Shown: positions 47,990-59,300 of the stretch, one piece after another
Layout: every line of letters starts with the position of its first letter
Numbering within the stretch: position 1 is the first letter of the stretch
Origin: Toxonevra muliebris
Lineage: Eukaryota > Arthropoda > Insecta > Diptera > Pallopteridae
Direction: 5' to 3'
Assembly (NCBI GenBank): GCA_963691655.1
Contig: OY829328.1
Span: 32,011,890-32,075,889 of the forward strand
DNA: 64,000 nucleotides
Made by a program: the position numbers and the translations under genes
The notes under the pieces: generated by a model
What the model saw: only the letters and a program-made list of their open reading frames with translations
Told to the model about the DNA's origin: nothing
The model's database searches: none

Positions 47990-50900
47990 GTGAGTTTGTA
48001 AAGCTAAGAAATATTCAATTTCCAAGTGCAGTTTTGTTTAAAATTAAACCAATAATTTTTAAAATACTATGTAGTTAGATATTAGTCAGTTCTCAGTGAG
48101 ACATTTAAATCAATTTATGGATTTCTACTAATTTCAAGCTTTATTTAAAAAATTTATGTGTGTGTTTTTCAAGTAATGTATATCAGGCTAAATGAACGTA
48201 TTTCGTTATCACAACAACAGTGTACATATATAGAGATGAGCAAATCAGACGGCCGTTTCGGAATCCGCCAAGAGCCACCGGAAATTTCTACTTTTTACAT
48301 TTGGGTTGTTCACAAGCTGTCGTATAGTTGTAAAGCCGCATAATTTTGTATGAAAAATGAGAGAAGTTACGACAAATGAGAGTATACGACACCAAATAAG
48401 ACTCCTTTTGAATTACCCAATTGAATTAGTTGAATGAACAAAAAAGAGATAACTTCGATCTCGTGAGAGATATTAGGGAAGGGAAGTGACAGCATATAAT
48501 AAGGGAGTATCGTCTTAGATGCATAGCTTTTGAGATAGGTAGCAAGAAAACCAAAGAGCAATGAAATTTGACGCAAAGGAATGGAGATGAAAGCGGAGTC
48601 GCATTAAAAACAAAAAGAAAGAAGTTAGAGAAGAAGTCGGAATTTATAATAAAAAAAGTATCATTTGAAACAATAGAGCAAGAAGGCTAAAAAGCAAGTT
48701 TGCTGCCTTTTTATGTCTATGTTTGTGTGGTTTTTTTTTTTTTTTAATAAAACTAACTGCTGTAAAATTTTCATGTTTATGTTATAAACACAACCAAAGC
48801 AGCCGACGTCAACTTCAATAACAAACACCTAGAATTTTATGAATTTGTATGGGCTTGCTGATTTCTAAGGCTTGCTGCCGCCTCAACGACGCTAAACTAG
48901 ATTCTATTCAAATTCTCCCAACTTCTCTCTTTCTCTCTTATGAGAGAGGAAACATTGTCATATGTTTCAAAAAAAGCGAAGTGCAGCCAAGTTTTAGTAT
49001 TTTTTCGAGTCTTGCTGTGTTTCTTTATTGTATTGATGATTTTCTACAAATTGTTTTTTATTTCAAACTGCAGAATCTTGAATTTTTCCTTTTATTTTTT
49101 GACAACAACAAAACAAATTATAGAAATATAAATCAAATCTAATTGCTTTGTTTTGTTTTTCTTGTACGTATTTTTGACGCTAGAGGTTGACGCTCTTATT
49201 GTGTTTATTCTTTCAAGAGAAGTAGGCGGTTAGAGGCCGGCTGCTTTGGTTGTGTTAATACCATTACTCGTAAACGCAGCTGAAATAACAAAGCAAAGAT
49301 TACATTTATTATAAGCTAGTGCATTTTTTGCTTTTTTGTTTATTGTTTTAGCTTTAAATTTTGTTTCGTACACGCACATATGATCGTATAAGAGATATAA
49401 TTGAAGAGTATAATTTGAAAAGTAAAAGTTCAAGAAAATAGCGAAGTAAAAAGTCAAAGAGTATGTTGTTTTTCTTTTTTTAATATTATTCACTCAATTG
49501 TATTTTGACACGAAGAAAGAGAAACATTATTTAACATGACCTGAGTTGCATAGGAAATATTCATTTTAAAAATGCGAAAACAAGTTTTTCTTTTGAGATT
49601 ATTCTATATAAAAGACTCAATATTACAGTGAAGACCCACACTGTTTTATTTAGCTTCACTAAAGCATTTAGCATTTATAGTTAGTGTTGATATTAAATAA
49701 TTTCATATTTAACACATATGCCTAGCCCAAGAGATTGCATACAAATGTTGCTTAGGATTCAATTCTTTAATTCCATTTCTTTACTATGAAACGCTCATAT
49801 TCATCTTCCTAAAGTACTTCTGGCATCATAGCGTACAGCATGAAAATTCAAATAAATTAAATTTAAGTAACTTGAAATTTACTTTAAATCTTTTAAGGTT
49901 GTAACCCATAGCTTTTCAATGTCCTATCCTCTATATACATATATCTTACCATAGAGTTTTTCAGCTGGTTACCTGCTAATCAATTGATCTTTCAAAGCAC
50001 TATATGAAATCATACCAGTAGCAACATATCTACATTTGAGTAGTCGTTATTGATCGACACCTGAGACATTCTTTCTTGTTAATTTAACAAAATGTTAATT
50101 ACATATTGCGCATGCGCGCAACTGGTTTTTAATTCAACAACAAAACAATTTCAAAACTTTTGACCAACCAGAAAAAAAAAAATAAATTTAAAAACCAAAG
50201 TACGTATTGCATAATGTGAAGAATTGCGATTTTGGAATTCCCCTTTAAAATTAAAGCAACAAAAACAAACAAAAAAAAAAACAGAAATCAAAATCCAATT
50301 AAAAAAAAAAAACAAAAAATCATTGCTTTATTTTTGAACTCTTATCAACTTTAAGCTAAATAAGTTATAATAATAAAATACAAACACCCAATAAGTCTAC
50401 ATACATATGTGCTATATATTTTCATTTCGGAGCATCACAGCCACCACCAGGATTAAGCGTTTTTCGCTGTTGTTGCAGCCAGTCAACCAAATACGCATGT
50501 AATGCACTACCATAATTGATTTCCGGTTTTTGTTTTTTTTTTCCTTCAAGACATTTCATAAAATGTCGTAATATTGCAAAATTGAAGGAAGAAGAAGTCA
50601 GTTTGGAAAAATGCAAATGTTAGGTATTAAGAAAAGATTTCAAAAATTAAAATTGATGAAGTTCATGTTTAATTGTTTTAACCGGTTGCTGCAAAAATGT
50701 GACAATCACAAAAAATATCAATTCGAAAGTAAAAATTAATTTGAAATGAAATCATCAGTTTTCAAAATTAAAAAACAAAAAATAAGTTATAAAATAAATA
50801 ACAATTTAATTAATTTTGCTTGATTGCAATCAAAATGATTGTGATTCGCCTGGCATCACTAGTGTCATATAAAATGCGCATCGTCGGTATCACATAATAT

Positions 50901-52370
50901 TCGTTATTAAGTAAATGCAGCAACATCATCGATGCATAACTTGCGCATCGTTCATTGTTGTAAACGTTTCTGCTGCTTTAGTTCACCTGCTTTAGGTCAG
51001 TGGCATATAAGTAAATAAAAAAACCTATGCCTTATTTTTACCAGACAACAATAACAAAAACCAAATTTTTCCAGTTTATTCTTCTTTTTACTTCGTGCAA
51101 TGTAGAAACTAAAAAAACAAAATAAAGCACTAACCAAAATAAAAACCAAAGAAAAGTACAGATGTAGCAACGTTTGCGAAACCACAGAAGAAAGTTAAAA
51201 GTTTCATATTTTGAACTGAACTTATTTCTTGTTTTCTTTTCATTTTTTTTTATTAATGCATCCTTACCTACCTTAACTTAGTTTACTTTTGATTGTGTTG
51301 TCATTGTTTTTTTTTTAACGTATACAATTTCATCTTTACTCATAAATTTATGCATAAATTTTCTGGCAGCAGCTGCTGTGTCTGGCATTTAGTATCAACA
51401 TAAAGTATTTTCATGGGTACCTACTTCTTACGTGCGGTTTAATGCATGAGTAATATTTATTTTTGTATTGTAGTACAAATGCGTTTTAAATTTTGTTAGC
51501 TTTATAAAAGTGTTATACAAAACAAAAGACTTGAGCAAAAAACTTTTTTTTTTCATTTTATTTTGATAGCTTATTCAAAGCGTTATTTAATGTTCATTGG
51601 TATGCGCAAGCGCAAAATTCATAAAACAAGATAATAGTTTATGCAAAATTTTATTATTTACTATTGAGGAAATATTTATTCGTTTGTATTAAAAAGAATA
51701 ACATTAATTTTAAATAAAAAACCACTGCTATTTACGTTTTTTTTTTAAATTTGCTGCATAGGAAATATATGATTTAAAATTCTAAGTGGGTTTATTGAAT
51801 AAAGAGCATTTCCAAAATGAATTTCTAAATAGAAAAATATTTTTAGGGTTTATTCTTGCCTGGTTTAGACTATCAGCGAGTGTTTTGAGTAAAGGTCTTC
51901 ATTACATCAAGATTTAAAAAACTCAATAATTTTCAATGTACTTGTTTTTTAATTACGGTTCGCACTTTTTTCATTTAATGAAATTATTGGCCCTTAATTT
52001 TCAATTCTCGTTTAAGAGATGAGTTTCGAATTACCCTTCTAGCAGATTCCCAAAAACTTTGGCTCTGAAATCAGTATGTCATAACTAGGGAGGAAAGTTT
52101 TAAGCCCGATTGGCATTGATTTTTAAATTCTCTTTTTTGCCTTTTTCTTTTAGGCAGGCATTTGAATTTTCTAATCTGTAAATCAATGTTAGCTAAGAAT
52201 AAAAATGTTATAGTGTTTGAAATTTTCCTCTTTACTCTTAATATACTCTAGGTACCTGTGTTCCGTAACTTGTGTGAAATCTCTAGTCGAAGTTTAAACT
52301 TTTCGACAATTTATTACAATCGTTAGCAAAGAAAACAGGTATAGTAGTTTCTAAGCGACAAAAAGTCTAA
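47990..52370 (+). other. Start of the large downstream intron of the scaf-like gene
   Basis: Opens with gtgagt. AT-rich with poly-T and short simple repeats (for example ctctctttctctctt at 48921). No further scaf exon recognised. One minus-strand exon candidate is listed separately. Confidence 0.45.
50422..50616 (-). CDS. Candidate terminal exon of an unrecognised nested gene
   Basis: The minus-strand frame ends in NYGSALHAYLVDWLQQQ and PGGGCDAPK with a TGA at 50422-50424. Codon use is balanced and the DNA is gc-richer than its surroundings, unlike neighbouring frames. An AATAAA on the same strand lies about 100 bases past the stop. An acceptor could be cttgaag (about 50540) or further upstream; no ATG-proximal exon was identified. 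I do not recognise the protein. Confidence 0.3.
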   Translation of the reverse strand: MHFSKLTSSSFNFAILRHFMKCLEGKKKQKPEINYGSALHAYLVDWLQQQRKTLNPGGGCDAPK

Positions 52371-52373
52371 ATA

Positions 52374-52623
52374 TCTGTGGTCAAAAGCAATAAACGCTTA
52401 AGTCGACGTAAGACAGAATTGAGTTATAAATGCTAACGTGTTCTTGTTATTCCAATGCACATGTACGTGGCATCCCTGAAATTCTATGTTTTTTTAAAAC
52501 AAAAGTTATAAAAAAAGAAAAGTAATCGCTTAGATAGAGTGGCGACCAATCACCTTAACTTCAAACCGTGTTTATTCGAAATAAGATTTTCAGACTTAAG
52601 CCGTTACTGCTTTTGACCACAGA
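52374..52623. mobile_element. Tc1/mariner-type MITE, 250 bp
   Basis: TA on both sides (52372-52373, 52624-52625). About 30-bp inverted ends, tctgtggtcaaaagca then a looser gcttaagtc. No coding content. Confidence 0.65.
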
Positions 52624-52997
52624 TATCATGACTACGATTCCCCATTATGTTATAAAACTTAAACTTTTTTCGTGGATACAAATTCTTGTCTTTTGAATTT
52701 GAGCTCCTTTAACAATGGCACAATTTGCAATACTAGAAAAAGGATTAATAAAGAGCACTTGATTGACACATGCCTCATTTATAACCGTGCTAAAGTTCAT
52801 TTTATTAGGAAAGAAAGATTTAATGAATCTGATTCTAAATGCGAAAAACTTCATTTGCTTATTTTATTTTTTAGAAATTTCTTAGAAATATAGAAAATTG
52901 GAACGAAGGAATCTGGTTGATTACATACATAGATACGAGAATAAATTATTTCATTCAATTGTAAAAACTTTAATACATATGTATAGTATTTAGTAAT

Positions 52998-53607
52998 AAC
53001 AAACGGGGCATCTATGTAGTGGCTTTTGTATGAGTATTCTGATTTCAGATCTATCGGCCTTTTGGATGGATTGGCTCTAGTTTAAGAGAAATCCGTCTTT
53101 GAATTAGGTTTTATGGGACCAAAAGCATTTAAAATATTGCATTACTGTCTTCGACAAAGTTATAGCTATTACTTCGACCAATAAATTTGCTGAACACACT
53201 AATACAAAAAATTATATTCTAATAGTATTTTAGACTAAAATGTCGAGAAAAAAACACTTTTTCGTCGAATTTTTTAAATAAACCAAAAAGATTTTTTCCC
53301 ACAATTTTAATTCAAATTAAAAAAAAAACATTTTCTCTACATTTTAGTCGAGAATGCATTTTTTATGCAATTTTTTTGTATTAGTGAGTTCAGTTAATTT
53401 TTTGATCATAAAAAAACTACAACTTTGCCGAAGACAGTAATGTAATATTCAAAACGGTTTTGGACCTATAAAACTTTCGAACCCGACTGAAATAAATAAA
53501 ATTCAAAGACGGAACTTACCTAAACTAAAGCCAATCTAGCCAAAGGGCCGATGGATCTGAACTCAGTATACTCATATGAAAGGCACTCCCTAGGTGCCCC
53601 GTTTGTT
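52998..53607. mobile_element. Long foldback MITE, 610 bp, arms ~290 bp
   Basis: The two halves are inverted copies at roughly 80% by eye: aacaaacggggca at the ends, then gtatgagtat, cagatc-atcggcc, ccgtctttgaatt, cattactgtcttcg, cactaatacaaaaaa and gactaaaatgt towards the centre. A short A/T-rich spacer lies between them. No clear target duplication, so the superfamily is open. Confidence 0.75.
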
Positions 53608-55229
53608 TCTATTTTTGAGTACCAGTTTCAATCGGTTAATTATATTTCAAAAAATCTGTGCTTAATAAATGGAATCTATTAATAAAATTAATAATACTTT
53701 GACCCTTTTTGCTAACAAAAAAGTGGTGCTTGCTTTTTAACTTATTAAGCAATACGCAATTGCAAAACAAAAATTAAAAGTCTATGAGGAATTAAATTAT
53801 ATAAATATCTAAAATTATTAGTATAATATTTTTTTTTTTCAACTCATCTAAGCACACAACTATTTTTATATACAACTTACTAATGTATACAATAAGTACA
53901 ATGCACAGGTAGTTGGTTAAACAGAAGATGTAAAATTTTCAACATAATTCATACTTCAAAATAAAAAAAATAAAAAAAAATGTTATTAAGAAGTGTGTGC
54001 TGCTGCTGGTGCAACCACATACTTGAAATTTAAACACTTGATGAACGTCTTTTGGCTATAAGTTACCTTCAAATTTCGACATATTTTTGTAGACAAAATA
54101 TTTCAATATCTAAATAAAGTAGATAAATGTTAAATATATTAAATTAATAGTACAACGAAAAAATTCATTCAATGAATAGCATTAAAACAAACTAAATATT
54201 CCATAGCATACTGTGAATTGACACAATTCTTATGGTTCATTCATACATAAACAAAATATCTAAATATTAGATATGTGTATGCAACCAACCAATCTTAGAT
54301 GGTATGTAATTCAGCATATGACCTAGCATAATTAAATCGATATAAAATGCATATTAGTGTAAGAAGAAGAAATACATAAAAACCTCAACATTTTTTTATT
54401 TTTTTTTTTTTATATTATTAATTTTGTTAAATTTAATATATACAGTCAGCAAAAAAAAAAAAAAAAAAAAAAACAGCTCAACGATATACGAGCTATTGCA
54501 CTAAATAGTTTTGAAAATCCAATTTAGTTTTTTTCTTTTTAGTATTATCTTGCATTAATATTTAAGTAATGTTATTAATTTCAATAATATTAAAAATTGT
54601 AAAAAGAATGAATGCTTCAGCTTAAAATTTTTTATTTTATTGAAAATTGTAGGTATGTGTTTAATATTATTATTATTTTTTGTGGCGTCTGGTTTATGCG
54701 TTTTACGATTTAATATGCATATTAATATTTTTTATTTATGCATTTAATATGATTTTTTTGTTGTCGTTTTTGATATTTCATTAAAGATTAAGTGAAGATA
54801 ACACATAAACAAAACCAAAAAAAAGAAAAACGCAAAAATGTGATTAAAAAAAAAAATTATATTTGTGTATTGATTTTTTAGTGTTAAAAGAGCGTTGAAC
54901 TTGTTAGAGCTTCTGTTGTTGGTATTATATGAAGACATTTTTTAGTAACGCCTTTTTGTTTTATTTACCTTTTACCTGGTCTTTGAGTATTCAAGTATTT
55001 ATAAATAATTTGTAAATATTAGCTAAATATGTTTTAAAAATGTTTTTTTCGTTACATGCAAGTAATTCGGTTGAAATAGTTTTAAAATTGATTCATTTCT
55101 AACAGTAGAATATGAATCATTTTTGATATTACTGAACTAATTAGTTTATCTTCTTCGGCTACAATGTTAAAAGTTACAAAGTTAATTCTTACGTTTATTA
55201 CCTCATACTGCATGAACGCTGGTATCATT
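53608..55229. other. AT-rich intron DNA
   Basis: Contains a run of about 25 A's near 54451. No gene recognised. Confidence 0.45.
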
Positions 55230-55559
55230 GTTTATTTCAACACCTTTTACTTTAGGAAATTTCGAATTGATTTCAGAATATTACTTTACAATAACCAAAT
55301 GCACTTCGGAATATTTAAGATTTGATTTCAGATTATTCCAAATAGATTTCAGAATATTCCAATTGCATTTTGGAATATTCAAATGCAGTTCAGAAAACTT
55401 CAAATTGTTTTCAGATTATTCAAATAAGTATTTATTCCATAATTTTTCGTTTGTTTGTTAGAAGATTTTTAATTTACCACAGCAAATTTAAAATGTACTT
55501 CAGTCCATTCTAATATAATAATTCGGAATATATCCAATAAATTTCAGATATTTTCAAAT
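55230..55559 (+). repeat. Degenerate tandem array, left half
   Basis: Units of about 20-22 bp around cagaatattccaaat(a)gattt repeat irregularly about ten times. Inverted relative to the array at 55790-56300. Confidence 0.65.
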
Positions 55560-55762
55560 GTATCTTTTATTTATTCGGGCTTTTTGGTCGTTGATTTTTT
55601 TGAAACAATTAAAGAAAAACTTCAATGTCCATTTTCTCCTACGCGTTTCGGTCTTTTTAAGATCATCCTCAGGGAGTATTATTTTCACACTAAAACTTAT
55701 TAGTTATTTCGAATGGCTGCTGAGCCAGTAACGACCAAAAAGCCCGAAGAAATAAAAGATAC
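55560..55762. mobile_element. 203-bp element with 33-bp inverted ends
   Basis: 55560-55592 and 55730-55762 are inverted copies with one mismatch (outer gtatcttttattt, inner cgggctttttggtcgtt). The copies of attttcaaatgta near 55550-55563 and 55793-55806 may be a target duplication, but the surrounding array repeats that word. The interior carries the hammerhead-like motif listed next. Inverted ends plus a hammerhead recall the pseudo-LTRs of Penelope-like elements; that is inference. Confidence 0.65.
55636..55676 (-). ncRNA. Hammerhead-ribozyme-like motif (type I layout)
   Basis: On the minus strand in order: ctcc (stem I), CTGAGGA (fits the CUGANGA core), gatctt/aagacc with an aaa loop (stem II, one mismatch, one extra T before it), GAAA (second core), acgcgt (very short stem III), A at the cleavage position, then ggag (stem I, pairs with ctcc). 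All conserved core positions are present. Stem II is weak and stem III minimal, so activity may need dimer formation or may be lost. Confidence 0.4.
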
Positions 55763-55789
55763 GATATACAATACAAATTGGTCTAACTT

Positions 55790-56300
55790 AATTACATTTT
55801 CAAATGTACTTCAGAAAATTTTAAATGAAATTAAACCAAAAATAATGAAAATGAATGAAGTTTTCTGAAGTACAAATTAAATATTTTAAAGTTTATTTGG
55901 TATTTTCTAAAGTACATTTGAAATATTCTGAAGTGTAAATCAAATATCCTGAAGTACATTTAGAATTTTGTGAAGTACAAATCAAATATTTGTAATTTAC
56001 TAAAGTATTTACAAATGCAATTTTCTAAATCAAAAATAATTCAATGTAACATTCGAAATTTTCAGAAACTCAAATAGCATATTCTGAAGCGCAAATGAAA
56101 TATTCTGAAATGCATTAGAAATTTTCTAAAATACATTTGATTGGAGTATTTTAAATCTAGAAAATGTCCGAAGATGATTTGATAATTCTGAATTGATATT
56201 CCAGAGGTTTTTAAATTTTTCACTGTAAAAACAATTTTCTGGCAATTTGTTTGTTTTGGTTATTCTAAAATTCGAATGGAATATTCTGAAATCAATTTAT
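55790..56300 (-). repeat. Degenerate tandem array, right half
   Basis: Units around aaatattctgaagtacattt repeat irregularly, the inverse of the left array. Together with the central element this makes a ~1-kb imperfect palindrome. Confidence 0.65.
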
Positions 56301-59300
56301 TTATGTTCAATTTATAGTGTTCAAATTCACGCAACTCTAATGTATAATAAATAATTTGGTTACTATTGTGTACAAAAGATGTGAAAGGTTGATGATTTTT
56401 GAATAATTTTCTGCGGGTGTTAAAAAAGTTGTGATGGTGTTGATTTGGTTTTTGTTCAACAAACGAAAAATAACAAGATTCTGATAGGGGATGCTGATAG
56501 AACTCGAGAAAAAAAAATTATACGGGTCTTGACGTTTTAAAACTATACGTCAAATTTTTTTTATGTAGTCCCAAAGTTTGCCCATTTCTAACAGATTAAT
56601 TATAATAAACCATCAGATAACTTGTTAGTTTTGCATCAAAGCTTGTTTGTATGTTCAGCAATTTATAGTAGAATTTTCTGTAGAATATTTTCTTGCTATG
56701 TATTAATCCTTGGGCACCCACTATTATGGGTCTTTTTTGCCTTTTACGAAAAAGTTTCTTTTTTTGTCCATTACGAGGGTTGATAGAGGGTTAATATGTT
56801 CAAGAAATGTGTTGCCCATGAAATTTTATTACAGGTTACTGAACAACAAAAATCTGTATACTTGACTTTAGTAAAAATAAACCTAAATTTCAAAAATGTT
56901 TCAAATTTTCACCTTTTATACTCAGTGAACAAGTGTGTTTTAAAAAGTATTTTCTGAACTAAAAGTTTATTTTACACTGCACTCGTTTACTTTACAGTAT
57001 TTTCACTTATATAGATTGTTGAAATTAGGGAATTTTCAGAAAGATCACTGATGAAGAACCGATCGTCTGATCTGCTAGTTCTATGAACTTTTTGATATTC
57101 TTCTGGCATCATTGTTGATTCAAAGCCTAATAATTTTAATAAACCTTAGTTGTTTTTTCCACAAAACGAAAAATTCCAAAAATTAAAATTTTTTTACTCC
57201 TTCCATGCATTTTGGTCATTATAATGTACAAAATACCAAAAGCTCTACGACCTTTTCCCAAAAACTTCTTTTATCATTTTTTCCGAATCTAGGAGTATAA
57301 AACTACAAAAAAATTTTTAACCGCAAATAAAAAATATTTTTTAATTTCATTTGCGAACTACCAGCATAGAAGTTAATAAAACCTATATCAAACTAGAATG
57401 ATATGTGATTAAAAATATTAAAACTCTTCGCTAATAAATTTGAACTATTTATTGGGTTTTTTCAGTCCTCTAACGAAGCTTAAAACTAATTGTGATAGCG
57501 TATTTTTGTTTGTACTAAACACATCGCATATTTCATTTAATCAAAACACTCGTAAATTTCAATTTCTTTCTTCGTTTAAACATCAACATCCAAATTTAGT
57601 CATATTGTCAAAAAATCAAACACCTTCAAAAACTCACAAAAATGGCAACGGAAGTTAAACCCAAGCAAAAATGTTACGCTGCTGCTCTTTCGTATTTATT
57701 GAAAAATAAATTAACTGTGTATGTATTTAAAGTTTCGATTTTAAATTGCGTACACTTTAAAAATTATGAAAATATTTGCACTTATCTTTAACAACATATT
57801 TTTAAAAATATTACCTCTGAAAAAAATACGTAGTATTTGAGTGAGTGTACTATAGAATTTACCACAAATTCAATTATCCATTTATGTGTGTGGGTGTTTA
57901 CTGCATGGCGTATATTGTTTTTGTTTTTTATGCCATGATGAGTTTATTTACTCATATATGTGGAGTCAAAAATGGTAACTTGTCTATGACTTACTTATGC
58001 AGCTTGGGAAAAGTCAGAGTAGCTGAACAATAAAACGCCAGCTGTGAGGCGCATTTTTGAACTCAACCATATTTGTGTAACTTTGTGAATGAATTGATAA
58101 TGTGATTTAGATTTTGTGTCTAATAATTTTATTATTTTTTTAACAATTTACATAAAATTCTTGTATTTGAATAAACTTGACTTTGGCACAGTAAACTAAT
58201 ATAGAAAAAATGCTGAATGCTGAATGTAAGACAATGACTAGACAGCAGGGAGTGAACTATTATTTTAATTTATTTTTGTTTTTTTTTTTTTTATTATTAA
58301 CTATATTTAGAGCTTTATTGTTGCATGTATACATACATGTAAACTTGTTTATTAGTTTATTAGTAGATTAAAAAAACAGTAATAATTTTGTTGTTTTCAT
58401 GTGATTTTAATGCAAATAAATATTCAACGCTTGTGTGGTTTTGCTTGTTCAAATTTGCTTTTAATTTGTAAATTTTTAATTATGTGAAATGCAAAATTTT
58501 TATATGCATTTGTACAGAACTTTTTTTTGAATTTTGAATGCTAATTTTACATTAGGAATTTTTACATTTATGCAATTACATTTTTACATATTTGTTTTTA
58601 CAATTTGTTATTTTTTTTTGAATATTTTCAAGGAATTGAAATGGGTTTTTCTGAGTTAATTTGATTTTTGACGTCAGCCATTGATATTATTTGCTGTCAT
58701 GGAATTTCGATTTGTAATAAGTAATAAATAATATTTTTGTTTATAAATTAACATGAAAATGATAATATTTGCATGATATTTTGTTTTGTTTTAATTAGCA
58801 TGTTTGAAATTAACACACACACACACACAAGTTTGTTGCTTAAGTTTTTCGGTTTATATAAGAGCGCATATTTGTTATGTTTACATTAATTAAAAGCAGC
58901 GTCTATATGTACATAGAATTAAAGCATGGGTATGGGTATTTCCCCCAAATGAAGTTGTGACTATTAAATATTTTTTTTTTTAGTGATTTTTTGTGACTTT
59001 TTAATTAAGGCCAAAATAAAAATTTGTCAAGAGAATCTGCTTCTTTAGTTGCCATTAAAAATAACTATTAAATATTTTTGTATAAAATAAAAATCTCTTT
59101 AAAAAGAAATGTTTTTACCACTTTAATCATTTAGAAATCACTCAGATAATAAAAACATACAATTCACATAAATGTTTTTTATGTCTATAATTAGCTTTTG
59201 TATATTGTACAATACAACAAATAAAATGTGTTTAAAATAGAATTGACGTGTTACAAAAAAAAAAAAAGAAAAAACAAATTAATTCTCACCCACATTCGCA

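Noticed and set aside
50997..51185. Membrane-like 62-codon frame (minus) as an exon of the nested gene
   Set aside because: No proper start, T-run composition, and only a weak donor; not supported enough.
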